NCBI GenBank assembly: GCA_949130495.1
Contig: OX422210.1
Coordinates: 639,120,585-639,184,584, forward strand
Source: Sambucus nigra
Taxonomy: Eukaryota; Streptophyta; Magnoliopsida; Dipsacales; Adoxaceae
Length of the DNA: 64,000 bases
Direction of reading: 5' to 3'
Each line of letters starts with the position of its first letter. The stretch's first letter is position 1. Below, in pieces: positions 1 to 10,966 of the stretch. A program made the translations under genes and the position numbers. Below the pieces are notes generated by a model, which was not told the DNA's origin, did no database searches, and saw nothing but the letters and a program-made list of their open reading frames with translations.

Positions 1-653
1 TTTTGCCATTGTGCCAATGAGATCGGCTCCTTCGGCGAGACGAATTCACGCCTTTGGATAATGAACTCTCGTGTCTTCCTAAAGTACCGGGTCCGCATAT
101 TTTTCTTTCACGTCTTGTGTTGCTCCCTCAACTGCTCCTAGACGGAATCGCGTAGCTTTGGATCCAGGCTGAATTGTTCCTATCCAGCAAATTCAATGTT
201 AGTTGCAAATAAATATAAATATAAAATGAAATTGAAATCGAAATCGAAATAAAAATAAAAATAAAAATAAAAATAAAAATAAAAATAAAAATAAAAATAA
301 AAATAAAAATAAAAATAAAAATAAAAATAAAAATAAAAATAAAAATAAAAATAAAAATATAAATATAAATATAAATATAAATATAAATACATTACTTGCA
401 GTGCCACCCAAACAGCTAACTTGAGCTCATATGACACCTCCTTCCAACTAATGTACCCCGGGACGATGATCGTCTTTACCAGCTTGAGGGATCTCGCTAA
501 TAGCCCCGACTTGTTCTCGATGTCCATCCCCAATTTGCCATATTTGGGGAGCCTAGGGGCCGAGGAGACCTCGTCGCCTCCGCTACCACTGAGCCCAGAC
601 GACATCATCATAACAAGCATCATCATCCTCGCCTTAATACCTGAAGGAAACAT
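1..653 (-). pseudogene. CACTA-encoded protein, two-exon pseudogene fragment
   Basis: Exon 1 runs from about 656 down to 396, with an acceptor TTTTTTACAG just before its ATG at 653 and a donor GCAA/GTAATG at 395. Exon 2 runs from 179 to the window edge after an acceptor ending GGATAG. Splicing keeps the phase. The product has a Met-, Ser- and Gly-rich start, then a PKYGKLG segment and an ISWKEVSYELK segment. Exon 2 continues with basic RKTREF and PKEPIS segments. This pattern resembles the plant Ptta/En/Spm (TNPA-side) transposase family. Exon 2 has in-frame TAG and TGA codons, so the gene is dead. The intron holds the AAAAAT microsatellite, so naive translation reads a Tyr/Phe run. Family assignment is inferred from general pattern. 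Confidence 0.5.
239..390. repeat. (AAAAAT)n then (AAATAT)n microsatellite
   Basis: About 20 units of AAAAAT grade into five units of AAATAT. The tract lies inside the predicted intron of the CACTA gene on the minus strand. Confidence 0.95.
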
Positions 654-715
654 TTGCTGTAAAAAAATGTTATTAGTATATATCAAAATGAATTAAAAGA
701 AGACATGCAAATAAA

Positions 716-836
716 CTAACAATTAAAGTATACAATTATTAATTTACTAATTTACAATGAGGGGCAATCCTACTTTCATAATTAATCATACATTAATTTA
801 CTAATTTACAATGAGGGGTAATCATATATTAATTTA
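716..836. repeat. CACTA-internal dispersed repeat, copy 1
   Basis: A 65-bp segment beginning CTAACAATTAAAGTATACAA and running to CAATGAGGGGCAATCCTAC recurs at 1902-1968 and in part at 786-836 and 2092-2125. It is a local direct repeat internal to the transposon. Confidence 0.7.
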
Positions 837-917
837 CTAAAAAAATTAATAACCAATCAATTCGTTTACAAGGGATATTACGCATAAATACGCACATACA
901 CGCACACTACACACACA

Positions 918-1510
918 TAGGCCTGCCAATGGGTCGGGTCTGGACCCGAACCCGACCCGAACCCGATCCGTATAATAAGGTCTGAGCATATTTTTTTGGA
1001 CCCGAGACCCGAAGACCCGAATACCCGAAGACCCGTTTATTAAACGGGTAGGGTTTTGATCTTAAACATGATTCGGACCCGAAGACCCGACCCGAATTGT
1101 ACATTATTATTTTCTATATATATACATATATACTATAAATTTCTATATATTTATAAATATATCTTATCATTATATAACATGTAAGTATTATATATAAAAA
1201 TATATATTTATGTATATAATAAATATAATAAATATATGTTTTATTTATACTAATAGTATTCTACAATACATTACAAAATATTTTAATTTAAGATTAAATA
1301 ATAAAGAAGGGTGATAAAATAAAATAAATATAAAATAAATGTACATATTTGACCAGACCCGAACCCGAGACCCGAAGACCCGAACGGATCCGGGTCTGGA
1401 TCCAATATTGTAGACCCGATGAAGACCCGGACCCGAACTCGATGAAGACCCGATTACACGGATCTGGATCTCCCTAAACCGGGCCCGTCTCCGACCCGTT
1501 GACAGGCCTA
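918..1510. mobile_element. hAT-like MITE with 8-bp target duplication
   Basis: The ends are inverted: TAGGCCTGCCAATGGGTCGG at 918 against TAGGCCTGTCAACGGGTCGG (reverse complement) ending at 1510. Both flanks are CACACACA (910-917 and 1511-1518), an 8-bp target duplication as in hAT elements. The caveat is that the site is itself a CA repeat. The arms are rich in GACCCGAACCCGA repeats around an AT-rich core of about 250 bp with no coding capacity. The insertion is nested inside the CACTA element. Confidence 0.7.
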
Positions 1511-1518
1511 CACACACA

Positions 1519-1625
1519 TATACACACCCGTGCACATACACACACACACACGTGCACAATCACACACACACATACACGCAGCCCCCTACCCCCCTTTCCC
1601 TCTCCCCCCCCCCCCCCCCCCATAT
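1519..1625. repeat. CA-rich and poly-C low-complexity tract
   Basis: A degenerate (CA)n run continues from the MITE flank and ends in a C homopolymer of about 17 bases near 1604-1620. Confidence 0.9.
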
Positions 1626-1901
1626 CCTCCATATCTTTTAAAGGGTGAGTTCAAGTATATTTCATTTAATTTCAAGTATGTTTCATTTAATTATCATACT
1701 ATATATATATTGTTCGATATACAAAGTAATTTTCAAAAAATTGAAAAATTCCACCCCCATATGGACATTAATCCAGTGGTCATACCACTTATAAATTAAC
1801 CAACCCAACATCGATCCACTATAATCCAACCGTAACAACAAATGTATATCTTGTACTCCTTCTAATTTATCTACTCAATTAATTCATTTCATCAATTAGA
1901 C

Positions 1902-2125
1902 TAACAATTAAAGTATACAATTATTAGTTTACTAATTTACAATGAGGAGCAATCCTATTTTCATATGAAATGGGCACTAATTATTAGTTTACTTTCATAT
2001 AAAACTATACAATTAAAGTTACAATTAAAGCTATACAATTTATTTTTAAAGCTATACAATTAAAGTTATTTCGAATCTCAACAATTATTTGTTAATGAGG
2101 GGCAATCCTACTTGCATATGAAAGG
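1902..2125. repeat. CACTA-internal dispersed repeat, copy 2
   Basis: Contains the second copy (1902-1968) of the 716-780 segment and a partial third copy (2092-2125). Short iterations of CTATACAATTAAAG lie between them. Confidence 0.65.
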
Positions 2126-2172
2126 GGCAATACATATTTTATTAATCAATTTATCAGTTTCAATTGTTGAGA

Positions 2173-2525
2173 TTCCCCCCCCCCCCCCCACACCCCCCCC
2201 ACCTCCACCACACACACGCACATGTACATGCACACACCCCACCCTCCCCCTGCCCTCCTCCCCCCACCACAGACACCTGCACACACACACACACATACAC
2301 CCCCCACCCCCTACCCCCCCACCCCACCACACACACACCTGCACACACACACACACCACCACCCCTGCCCCCCACCCAGCCCCCTGGCCCTCCCCTTCCT
2401 ATCCCCCCTGTCCCTCCCCCCACCACACATTCACATGTACATGCACGCACACACACACATGTACACACACACCCCACCCACCCCCTGCCCCCTCCCCCCA
2501 CCACACACCACCACACACACATATA
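2173..2525. repeat. Polypyrimidine CA/CCCCACC tract
   Basis: Alternating poly-C, CCCCACC and (CA)n blocks. All six frames stay open here only because of base composition. No codon structure is seen. Confidence 0.9.
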
Positions 2526-2668
2526 GAAATGAAAGAGAAAGAGAGGAAAAAAACATACCTTAGAGAAAGAGAGAGAGATCTCGAAATCGCTTAGAGAGAG
2601 AAAGAGAGGGAAAACCAAAAATGGTGGGAAAAAAAGAAAGCGTATATTTTTTTTACTGAACAAATTAT

Positions 2669-2852
2669 CACGGACGTGTCACGATCCTTGACCGTGATAA
2701 TATTATGAGTATTTGTCACGGTTAATGATCGTGACAAGTCCGTGACAACGATACTTGTCACGGTCAATGACCATGACAAGACTTTGTCCCGGTCAATGAC
2801 CGTGACAAAAAATGCGTTTTTTTGTCATGATCAATGACCATGATAAGGCTGG
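2669..2852. repeat. CACTA subterminal palindromic repeats
   Basis: At least five degenerate copies of a roughly 20-bp palindrome of the form GTCACGGTCAATGACCGTGAC lie within 190 bp of the CACTA terminus. Such arrays are the TNPA-type binding region of En/Spm elements. Confidence 0.8.
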
Positions 2853-2861
2853 CCGGCTAAA

Positions 2862-2891
2862 GGGTGTCAATTTAGTCTTTTTGGTGTAGTG
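2862..2891 (-). repeat. CACTA terminal inverted repeat
   Basis: The minus strand starts CACTACACCAAAAAGACTAA at 2891 and continues to a GGGTGTC block. It marks the element boundary. Confidence 0.8.
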
Positions 2892-4217
2892 AGTTCCAAC
2901 CATTCCAAGGGGCTCCTTTATAGACCCATGTCCTATTGCATAAGTACTCTAAGCCCCCTAAACACTCAATGTAAGTTTCTTCCTAACGCAATCTCATTAT
3001 GACGAGAATATCGGTGGTTAGTTACGTTATTACCCCCAACTTGTATTAGTGGATAAGTGTTTCCCTTTGTAATTATTGCAAATAGAAATAAGGGGCTACT
3101 GATACTACCATATTTGACTCTTATAATTTCAAGGGTTCACAATCCTTTCATATTAACTCATATAAGAGAAGAGGTCCTAACGTCAACCACAGATCTCTAC
3201 CAGACCATAACTTGGCTCTCGAGACCACAACTGCCTAGAGAAGTGACCAAAATAGTGTCATAGGCTTCACCCGATTCACTCCTCCTCCAAAATACTCAAT
3301 AGTTCCAACACATCTTAGCAACCAAGCTTGGAGACCTTGACACAAACATTCCTCCATCTCTAACGTGTAAAACAGATCTCAGTTTGAAGAGAAATGAACT
3401 TTAGAGGTCATTTAACCCATTTTACAAAAATATATTATTAAAACATACCACATAACCATCTAAGGAGGAAACTCTATCAATTCTAAACTTCTCAGACGTC
3501 GGACTGACCTCCTGCAACATGTCGGACAGGCAAATGAAGAGGACGAACACTATTCCACCGACTGCCACCACTTATTTCCACTAGCATTGATGACTCTCAT
3601 CATCATTAAATGCACCTATCAAATACCTTACACCACCTACAAGGTTTTATCCCACACTCCACCTTATTACTCTGGTCGCCAGACCTTAAAGGAGGCCCTA
3701 ACCATATTGCAGTCTATTCTTTCTCTCTCTAAGGGAATGCATAAATAAAGGAGGCTTATGAATAATCGAAGGATGTTGAAATCTTGAAATACAAATAGAA
3801 TAAAGAGAAAAGAGATCAAACAAGTATCTGCCCTTTGTAATACATGCTGTCAACCCACTATTGGTAGAAAATAAATATAGTTTGGATAAGTTTCAACTAT
3901 TATATATATGTGTGTATATATATTATCATATCATGATAAATCCTAAACTAAGACTTGGGAACCCTTAGAGATGTCCATCAGTTACTTCATAAGGCCCTCT
4001 GTATTAGTGATAAAGATCGTAGTGACCTCAAACTCTCTTAACTAAAGCTCAAGAGGTTTTCTAGATTGTAATATTCTATTTTATGATCTAATATATAGTG
4101 AAACACCCTTTGACAGTGGATGTAGGATCCTTAGCTAACGTCCGAATCACTTTATATACTTGTCAATCACTTTGACATACCTCCTCACTAACCTGTTTGA
4201 GATCGGGGGGGGGGAAC
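2892..4217. other. Intergenic, degenerate repeat
   Basis: No convincing gene. The part from about 3590 to 4090 (GCATAAATAAAGG near 3739, short pyrimidine tracts) looks like an old LTR, but I could not find its ends or a partner. A run of ten G residues precedes the copia LTR near 4205. Confidence 0.3.
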
Positions 4218-4431
4218 TGTTGGGTCTGAGGTCTCATACGATTTTACTACCTACCAACTCCTTTATCATCACAATACTACACATAAAAATGATAAGGTGC
4301 ACATAACCCAAATACCTTTAATATGATCACAAATATTAATCGGGCATTATCGTACTCCAATTAGGCTATAATGTTAATATGGTTTTAGAAAACACAATCA
4401 ATATGAGACCACATAAAGAGAATCTAACATT
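4218..4431 (-). repeat. Copia 3' LTR
   Basis: On the minus strand this 214-bp segment begins TGTTAGATTCTC and ends GACCCAACA, a TGTT...AACA LTR. It is directly preceded (4432-4445) by a GCCCACGTGGGAGAA stretch matching the polypurine tract of many plant copia elements. No partner LTR was found to the right. Confidence 0.65.
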
Positions 4432-4528
4432 CTCCCACGTGGGCGATATTGATTGTTAACTTTAAATTTGAAAAAGAATCTGAGATTAATAACTTTACGA
4501 GGCCACAAATTTTCAGTCTAACTGAAAA

Positions 4529-4621
4529 CAATGCTAACATTCTTATTGGACCCGATTATAAGGTATTTTTAGTCTAACTGAAAATACCTTATAATCGGGT
4601 CCAATAAGAATGTTAGCATTG
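4529..4621. repeat. Perfect 41-bp inverted repeat (hairpin)
   Basis: Arms 4529-4569 and 4581-4621 are exact reverse complements around an 11-base loop. A 14-bp direct repeat, AGTCTAACTGAAAA, lies at 4515-4528 and again at 4571-4584, spanning the loop. It lies in the copia 3' region, just inside the LTR. Confidence 0.95.
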
Positions 4622-4961
4622 GTCTATGGAAACCATACACCATTTTAAGATATATGTTCACAATCACAAATGTCAATACCCTTACCGATATAGAATGTAT
4701 GTGGTATTTGTGGCATAAATAGTAATAAACTGTATGTGATCGAAATAATGCTATCTTTAAATTTGGTTCCTAGTTGCGTACCCAAATCGATCATGAAACT
4801 CCTTATGCTTCGAAGGAAGCCCATATGTTTCCACACAGGAAACCTTTAATTTGTCATGATACTTTATGCTCAATAAAACATTACTTGTATATTTTGAGAG
4901 AGTATACATTTAAACATAAGATAGACATACATATCTTAAGTCCCTTTTTAAAATTTATGAG

Positions 4962-5061
<100 letters not shown>

Positions 5062-5159
5062 ATAGATACAACAAATAATGATTCAAGAAAAGGTTCTTTA
5101 TCATCACAAAACTCCCACTAACCAAAAACATCAAATTTTTTAATAACGCCCATGTTTAC

Positions 5160-7700
5160 AACATATTTCTAAAACACTTTAGGTGGAAGTGCTTTGGTTA
5201 AAGGATCAACAATCATCTCTTCAGAGTTTATGTGTTTTTCACAATTTGCCCATCTTTAACCTTTTTATTTGATCACAATATATTTAATATCAATGTGCTT
5301 TGACCCACTCAGTGTTTTGTTATTATTAGAGAAGAACATAGCTACATTATTATCACACTATCTATTGACTGGCCTTGAGATAGAACGAATAACCTTAAGC
5401 CCACTAGTAAGGTTTCATAGCCAAACAACTTGAATAGTAGCCCCATAACTTGCTACGAAATCTACTTGTATAGTGGAAGAGTAAAAAAGAGTCTGCTTTG
5501 AACCTTTTCATGATATTGTCCCTCCAACTAACATGAAAATATATCCTAAGGTAAATTTCATGTCATATTGACAACCTGCATGATATGAATCAGAGTATCC
5601 TATTACACAAGCATGGAATCTCTAGTTCTCCTTAGGTACCTTGAGAATTTCTTCACCAACTTCCAATGTTCCATTCCAGGATCAGACTCTGCTCAGGACA
5701 TTCACTACATATGTTGTATATGGTCTGCTGTTAACTTGATCATACATTAAGCTTCCCACGATGCTTGCATAAGGGATGTAAACTCTCTTTCAACATCATT
5801 CTTAGGACATTAGAGTCTCTTGAACCTATCACCTTTAATAATGGGAACATCACTAAGAGCACAACATATTAAATTGCTTAAGAATACGATCAAGATAAGG
5901 TCATTGTGAATGTCCCAGTAACCCTCTAAATATGTCACGGTGAATCTTAATTCCCAAAATAAAAACCTACTCCAAGATCCTTCATATCAAAAGCATTTTA
6001 TAACATTCGCTTTGTTTCATAAAGTAATCATAGATCGTTACTGGCAAGTAGAATATCATTGACATACAAACTAAGGAAAATAAAGTGGCTCCTACTGATC
6101 TTATGATAGATGCATTGGTCAATAACGCTCTCCTCTAAACCAAAAGATGTTATCACATCATTGAACTTAAAAATACCACTACCGTGACACCTATTTCAAA
6201 CCATATATGCATTTGTTCAGTTTACATATCACGTGCTACTTTCCTTTCAACACAAAACCTTCAGGTTGATGCATGGAAACTTCTTCACGAAGATCTCCAT
6301 TTAAAAATTAGTCTTGACATTCATTTGATGAAGTTCAAGTTTGAAATGGGCCACTAGTGATTCTAAAGGAAACCATTCGAAGAGATATGAGAGAAAGTAT
6401 CATTGTAGTCGATCCCTTCTCATTGAGTGAATCCCTTAGCTACCAATCTTTCTTTATGCCTCTCCACATTTTCTCTTGCAACGAGCCTAGTTTTGAAGAC
6501 CACTTGCAACCAATAGGCTCAAAATCATTAGGAAGATCAACAAGTTCCCAAACATTATTGTGCTTCATAGACTTTATCTCATCATTCATAGGATCTAAGC
6601 ATTTACTGGATTCGATACTTCTCATTACTTCACCAACGTTTGAAGGATCATTCATGTGATCAATATTATAATCATTCTTTACTATATAAGATACATAGTC
6701 ATTATAAATCGCATGTGCCCTTGCTCCATCTGAACTGCGAAGTTGTGTTTGAGGTAAAATATTTTCATTTTCTGGGGGTGGAATAATGACTTGACAAGTC
6801 GAAAAACTATCTTCTCTTGAAATATTAGCATCTGGATTATAACTCGTGGTTCTTGGGTAGCAGCTTCCTTTTCCAAACTCCCACTTTCACCAACTTCCTT
6901 TTCTAAAAACTTGGCATTTATTGATTCGATGATTCTTGTGCCTCGATGTGGATTATAAAACCTGAAACCTTTAGATTTTTTGAGATACCTAATGAAGTAA
7001 CATTGAATGGTCTCTGGATCCAACTTCTTCTCAGTGGGATTGAAAATATTAACTTAAGATGGGCAACCCCAAAACATAAAGATGAGATAAATGATATTTT
7101 CTTCCAATCCAAATCTCAAATGGGGTCTTCGATATTGCTTTAGAGGGAACTCGATTGAGGGTATACATGATTGTATTTGAAGTTTTTCCTTATAAGAAAC
7201 TTTGGTAGATTGGTTATGCTCATCATAATCCTAACCATGTCCTTTAAGGTTTGTTTTCCCCATTCATCCACGTCCTTCTGCTAAGGACTTCCTAGTATTG
7301 TGTACTAGGCAACAATTCCACACTCTTGTAAATACTTTTCAAAATGCCCATGTTTTGACCAGATTTATCATACTTCAACTCACCACCTCTATTAGATCTT
7401 ACAATATTGATAACCTTTCCATACTATTTCTCAACCTCTGTTTTAAAAAATCTAAAATTTCTCAAGGGAACTTGATTTATCATCAATTAGATAGACATAC
7501 CCATAATGAGAGAAATCATCAGTCAATGTGATGAAGTACTTATTGTCACAAATAATAAAAGATAACGACCCACTAATATTAGTCTGAATAATCTCCAATA
7601 ATTCATTGCTTCGAGTAAACCCTTTTTTTAGTCTTAGTAAATTTCCCTCTTAAGCAATCTACACAAGTGTCTAAGATTATTCGAACTCCATTTGTCCTTT
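5160..7700 (-). pseudogene. Copia pol: integrase, RT and RNase H remnants
   Basis: All on the minus strand with many stops and frame changes. The integrase core near 7470-7540 reads DDFSHYGYVYLIDD. The integrase C-terminal part near 6900-7023 reads CYFIRYLKKSKGFRFYNP. The RT start at 6480-6600 reads DEIKSMKHNNVWELVDLP then EPIGCKW. The RNase H segment near 5560-5600 reads GYSDSYHAGCQ, the copia GYSDxDxAG motif. Together these match copia pol over its whole length. I did not find an intact RT active site. Confidence 0.75.
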
Positions 7701-7779
7701 TGAGCATTATAAGCAGCCTTTCGTTGATCAAACTATTTTGGAAGGGTGTTAAGGGCTTGATACACTAAGAAAGACTCCG

Positions 7780-8210
7780 CTATAGGAAGCGTGGTTGAAA
7801 AATTGATCATTTTTATTATGTTTTCCCTTACACCTCCATTTCCATCACACTTCATGTTCATTAGTTTATCCATCAAATCCCTACTCTCAGTGTTACCAGA
7901 CTCTTTATATCTCTATCCTATAGCATCAGAAAACTTCTTTGCATTATTCTTTCAGTTATTGCTCCCCAAATAGATTCCAAGATTGACCTCTTAATAATTT
8001 TTACACTCAATTTATTTGCCTTATCCCACTTCTCACACTTCAATATATCCGCATCACTATTGGTAGGAGTGGGTTTGGGAGGCTATCCTCTTCGAGGGCT
8101 AAATCTAAATCAAGAAGACCAATGGCAATTTTAATATCATGTTTCCATCACTTCCAATTACTTCCCGTTAAAGTCTCGATGGCAGATATTTGGGTCGATA
8201 AAGCAGGCAT
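7780..8210 (-). pseudogene. Copia gag remnant
   Basis: The minus strand opens with an ATG at 8210, reading MPALSTQISAIETLTGSNWK, a typical copia gag start. It continues with WKHDIKIAIGLLDLDLALEED and a WDKANKLSVKIIKRSI stretch, a pattern of the UBN2/retrotran_gag family. Frameshifts follow below about 7960. The downstream zinc knuckle and protease are absent. Confidence 0.65.
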
Positions 8211-8715
8211 TTACAATTGTTATGAACAAAATTTTCATCGTTACTATAATCCATATACTTTATTATCATGAGATGAGATCCTAACTGCATCATCACATAA
8301 TCACCTTTGTGCAGAATATATGACATGTAGTTACGAAATCTCTTTTCTCATGAAGCCAATTAACGAAATACACGTCACCTTTGGGCAGAAGAGAATCTCA
8401 AGGCTTGATGTACCCATTAATTGCTTCATGTTGTCTTTAAATAATCATACCCAAACACCTCATTTGGGATATAAATTCGATATAATAACTTTAAAATCGC
8501 AACCCAATCCCGAAAACTTTAAATAATGAAAGATATGAATGAAAATGAAAAGGCCACTTTGGTGTAACGATCCATTTAATTTCAAAATTTCATCCTGAGA
8601 TGACCTTTATTTTATAGGTAATTTCAATCCCCAAGACCTTTATTTACCCAAAATAGCAAAACAAAATCGATGGAAGACTGCCATGAAAATATTTGAACAC
8701 TGCTCATAACTTTAA
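8211..8715. other. Copia 5' leader remnant and unassigned DNA
   Basis: No primer-binding site or LTR end is recognisable upstream of the gag ATG, so the element boundary is undefined. No coding signal is seen. Confidence 0.3.
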
Positions 8716-8770
8716 GGGCCCGTTTGACAACCCAATTTCAAGGCGTGGAATTAGATTGCCAAACGGGTCC
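8716..8770. mobile_element. Minimal Tourist-like MITE (55 bp)
   Basis: The ends GGGCCCGTTTGACAA and TTGCCAAACGGGTCC are inverted repeats (13 of 15 match) flanked by TAA on both sides (8713-8715, 8771-8773). A TAA/TWA duplication and a GGGCC-GTTTG terminus fit PIF/Harbinger (Tourist) elements. It is probably an internal deletion derivative. Confidence 0.55.
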
Positions 8771-8905
8771 TAAATTCATTAAAACATCAATGATATAGGA
8801 ATTGCATGTACTGTAACTGTTAACTATGCATAGTTACTATATTTTTAAAGTATGCCTAATTAGAAAATATGTTTACAGTTCATGAGGCATGTATAAACAA
8901 TGTTC

Positions 8906-8911
<6 letters not shown>

Positions 8912-8943
<32 letters not shown>
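8912..8943. repeat. (TA)n left flank of hairpin MITE A
   Basis: A TA run of about 15 units abuts the start of the hairpin element. Confidence 0.9.
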
Positions 8944-8945
<2 letters not shown>

Positions 8946-9312
8946 GCAGACTCATGTGCGCACTAAATTTGCACATGTGCTGACACACCAATTTTTTTAA
9001 AATATTAAAAAATATATTTTTGAGTTGATTTTTTATGTGATATTTAAAAATTTCAACGGACACATATAAAAAAAATCAGCTCAATTTTTTTTTTGCTATT
9101 TTTAAAAAATCGGTATAACTTTTGCAGCTTTTAAAGTGCTTAAAAGCAGCAAAAGTTTGACCGATCTTTAAAAAATAGCAAAAAAAAATTTTTTGAACTG
9201 AATTTTTATATGGGTCCCTTAAAATGTTTAAATATCACAAAAAATTTATCAGTTCAATTTTTGTTTTACTATTTAAAAAAAAATGATGTGCAAACTTAGC
9301 GTGCAGAGGAGC

Positions 9313-9315
<3 letters not shown>
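8944..9315. mobile_element. Hairpin MITE, copy A
   Basis: The outer arms AGGCAGACTC...TTTGCAC and GTGCAAACTTAG...GAGCCTCT are inverted. Nested inside are further inverted A/T-rich arms centred on TTTTGCAGCTTTTAAAGTGCTTAAAAGCAGCAAAAG, so almost the whole unit folds back. It is bracketed by (TA)n on the left and (CT)n(TA)n on the right. Relatives lie at 45,045-45,362, 45,650-46,048 and 52,438-52,893. Confidence 0.7.

Positions 9316-9389
<74 letters not shown>
9316..9389. repeat. (CT)n(TA)n right flank of hairpin MITE A
   Basis: About 17 CT units are followed by about 20 TA units. Confidence 0.95.
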
Positions 9390-9390
<1 letters not shown>

Positions 9391-9392
<2 letters not shown>

Positions 9393-9770
9393 TGTTTTAA
9401 AAAATCCGCCTAGCCACGCCTAGGCTTGAGGCTTGGAAGAATCGCTCCGCCTCAAATTTTTACGCCTTATTCTTGGTAAAACCCTTAAGACGTACTTTTT
9501 TCTAAAGACAACAATGCTTTAGTGAAACGATATCAAATGTTTTTGCAAACCGGACCATTATCTCATCCCAAATAATCAAATAGTATTTTCATTGGCATAT
9601 TCAGACATATTTATGATATGTACAATTTTAGTATTTTAATAGCTTTGTTATGTTTAAAAAATATTAAAATATATTAAGAACGTCTAAACGACTTTTCACC
9701 CCTAGGGTTTTAAGATAATGGCCTTCACGCATCGATCACACCCCGCGTTTTTTAGAATCTTGATATCACA
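9391..9770. repeat. Possible MITE with CCTAGGC motif
   Basis: It starts CTGTTTTAAAAAATCCGCCTAG and ends near CCGCGTTTTTTAGAATC, giving a weak inverted resemblance of the ends. The GCCTAGCCACGCCTAGGC segment is typical of dispersed plant repeats. No target duplication was established. Confidence 0.3.
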
Positions 9771-10074
9771 CACCCATACATTATTTTGCTGTATTCCCAC
9801 AAAAAGAAAAAAAACATAATATAAATTCATGACATTTATTGAATATCTCCTACTCCAAACAATACTACAGAGGCTCTTCGATCAAATCGTTATATTTGAT
9901 ACTATACACTATAGATTTCACTAATTGTTTTGACTTTACCCTCTGCAATAGTATCCTAATTAGACATAGTCGCCTCAATGTTTGACAATTACATACTCCC
10001 TTGAGAATTTCATAAACAGAATTTACATGTTATAGCTAACAATGACCCAAATACAATACGAAAAATGAGAAATC
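9771..10074. other. 3' flank of the small gene, no feature seen
   Basis: AT-rich sequence downstream of the minus-strand gene ending at 10075. It presumably contains its 3' untranslated region and polyadenylation site. Nothing else is recognisable. Confidence 0.4.
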
Positions 10075-10533
10075 TTAGTAGGGGAGACGATCTCGGACTC
10101 GAAAACACGGGGCGAAGCATCTGATCAAATGGGCCCCAACACTAACCACACATCCAAACATCCCACCAGATGTCTCCATTCTATTTCTTGGTGGTGGCAA
10201 CACAGGCATACCATACACTGGATTTGGAACCATATACTGCTGATAAGAAGAAGTAGAATCACTGCTAACAGGCAATGGGCTCAACTCAGGAACAATCTCA
10301 TCTTCTTGCGAAGCAAATAAATGGGCTTCACTTGAAAATGGGGAATTAGTGGTCTCATCTGATAAAAGGGTGTCGTACAGCAGGTCATAATCGATTGGTA
10401 AAGGTGGAGCTGATGGCTCAATAAACGAATAGTGTTGATGTTGGCAACAACAATGGTGGGTTGTATTTGTTTTCTTTTTTTTCTTCTTTCTTGACCAGAA
10501 TTTGAGCTTCTTCATACTTGGTATCACTTTCAT
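10075..10533 (-). CDS. Small basic plant protein of unknown function
   Basis: Uninterrupted 152-codon frame on the minus strand, starting at the ATG of MKVIPSMKKLKFW. An upstream in-frame ATG at 10587 would add 18 residues, but the KKLKFWSRKK block looks like the true N-terminal region. Seen in the protein: a lysine cluster of six after WSR, a His/Cys-rich patch HHCCCQHQHY, a Pro-rich PSAPPLP, an acidic Ser/Thr middle, a YMVPNPVYGMPV motif, and a C-terminal cysteine group GCVV...RCFAPCF. I recall this layout (basic start, VPNPVYG motif, Cys-containing tail) from uncharacterised angiosperm proteins, but no function follows. The Cys tail could be lipid-modified, which is inference. It is the only intact non-transposon CDS in the window. 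Confidence 0.65.
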   Translation of the reverse strand: MKVIPSMKKLKFWSRKKKKKKTNTTHHCCCQHQHYSFIEPSAPPLPIDYDLLYDTLLSDETTNSPFSSEAHLFASQEDEIVPELSPLPVSSDSTSSYQQYMVPNPVYGMPVLPPPRNRMETSGGMFGCVVSVGAHLIRCFAPCFRVRDRLPY

Positions 10534-10697
10534 GATACCTATTTGAGTTGGGTTTTTGTGAAAGAAATAAATGGAAGTGATACACAAACTCTAATAATAA
10601 TGGGAAGAGATATCTTTGGGATGAATGGATGGTCCGTTTAAGACAGCTTTAAACCAAAGTTTGGGTTTTCTTTTTCAAACTATATGACCGTTAAACT

Positions 10698-10704
10698 TTT
10701 TTAT
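10698..10704 (-). promoter_or_regulatory. TATA box of the small basic gene
   Basis: The minus strand reads TATAAAA, 165 bp upstream of the proposed ATG at 10533, a normal spacing for a plant promoter with a short leader. The nearest MITE ends 56 bp further upstream. Confidence 0.5.
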
Positions 10705-10759
10705 AAGCTCCATCCCACCACCGACTTTTTGTTTATTATTAGTAGTAGGAATTTATCAA

Positions 10760-10933
10760 GAGTAATTCTACTATGATCCAATTTTAGACAAATTTTTTTC
10801 AGATACATTGACGTGGCAGCGTGTTATTGATTGGTTTGTAGGTCTCACTGGCGTGGACCTCAAAAATCAACCAATAGCAAGCGGCCAAGTCAGTGTGTCT
10901 AAGAAAAGTTTGTCTAAAATTCGATCACAATTC
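10760..10933. mobile_element. MITE with 9-bp target duplication (Mutator-like)
   Basis: The arms are inverted: the left contains GATCCAATTTTAGACAAA and TGACGTGGCAGC; the right, read in reverse, contains GATCGAATTTTAGACAAA and TGACTTGGCCGC. Both flanks are ATTTATCAA (10751-10759 and 10934-10942). The 174-bp unit has no coding capacity and sits just upstream of the TATA box of the 10075-10533 gene. Confidence 0.7.
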
Positions 10934-10966
10934 ATTTATCAACATCTTCATATCCTATTGGCCTAA

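Larger units (their letters stand above)
1..2891 (-). mobile_element. CACTA (En/Spm) transposon, right-hand part
   Basis: The right end reads, on the minus strand, CACTACACCAAAAAGAC, the classic CACTA terminus, ending at 2891. Inside it lie palindromic subterminal repeats (2669-2852), which are typical transposase-binding arrays. A decayed two-exon gene resembling the second CACTA protein occupies the left edge on the minus strand. The other terminus lies left of the window, so the 3-bp target duplication cannot be tested. A hAT-like MITE and several simple repeats have expanded the interior. Confidence 0.75.

Noticed and set aside
180..411. Tyr/Phe- or Leu/Phe-repeat proteins on the minus strand
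   Set aside because: They are translations of the AAAAAT microsatellite; splice sites explain the region better.
2108..2663. Pro/His/Thr- or Gly/Val/Cys-rich proteins in several frames
   Set aside because: Produced by poly-C and CA repeats; open in all frames and without codon bias.
10129..10320. Plus-strand ORF of 63 codons
   Set aside because: Shadow of the minus-strand CDS with its better composition and promoter.
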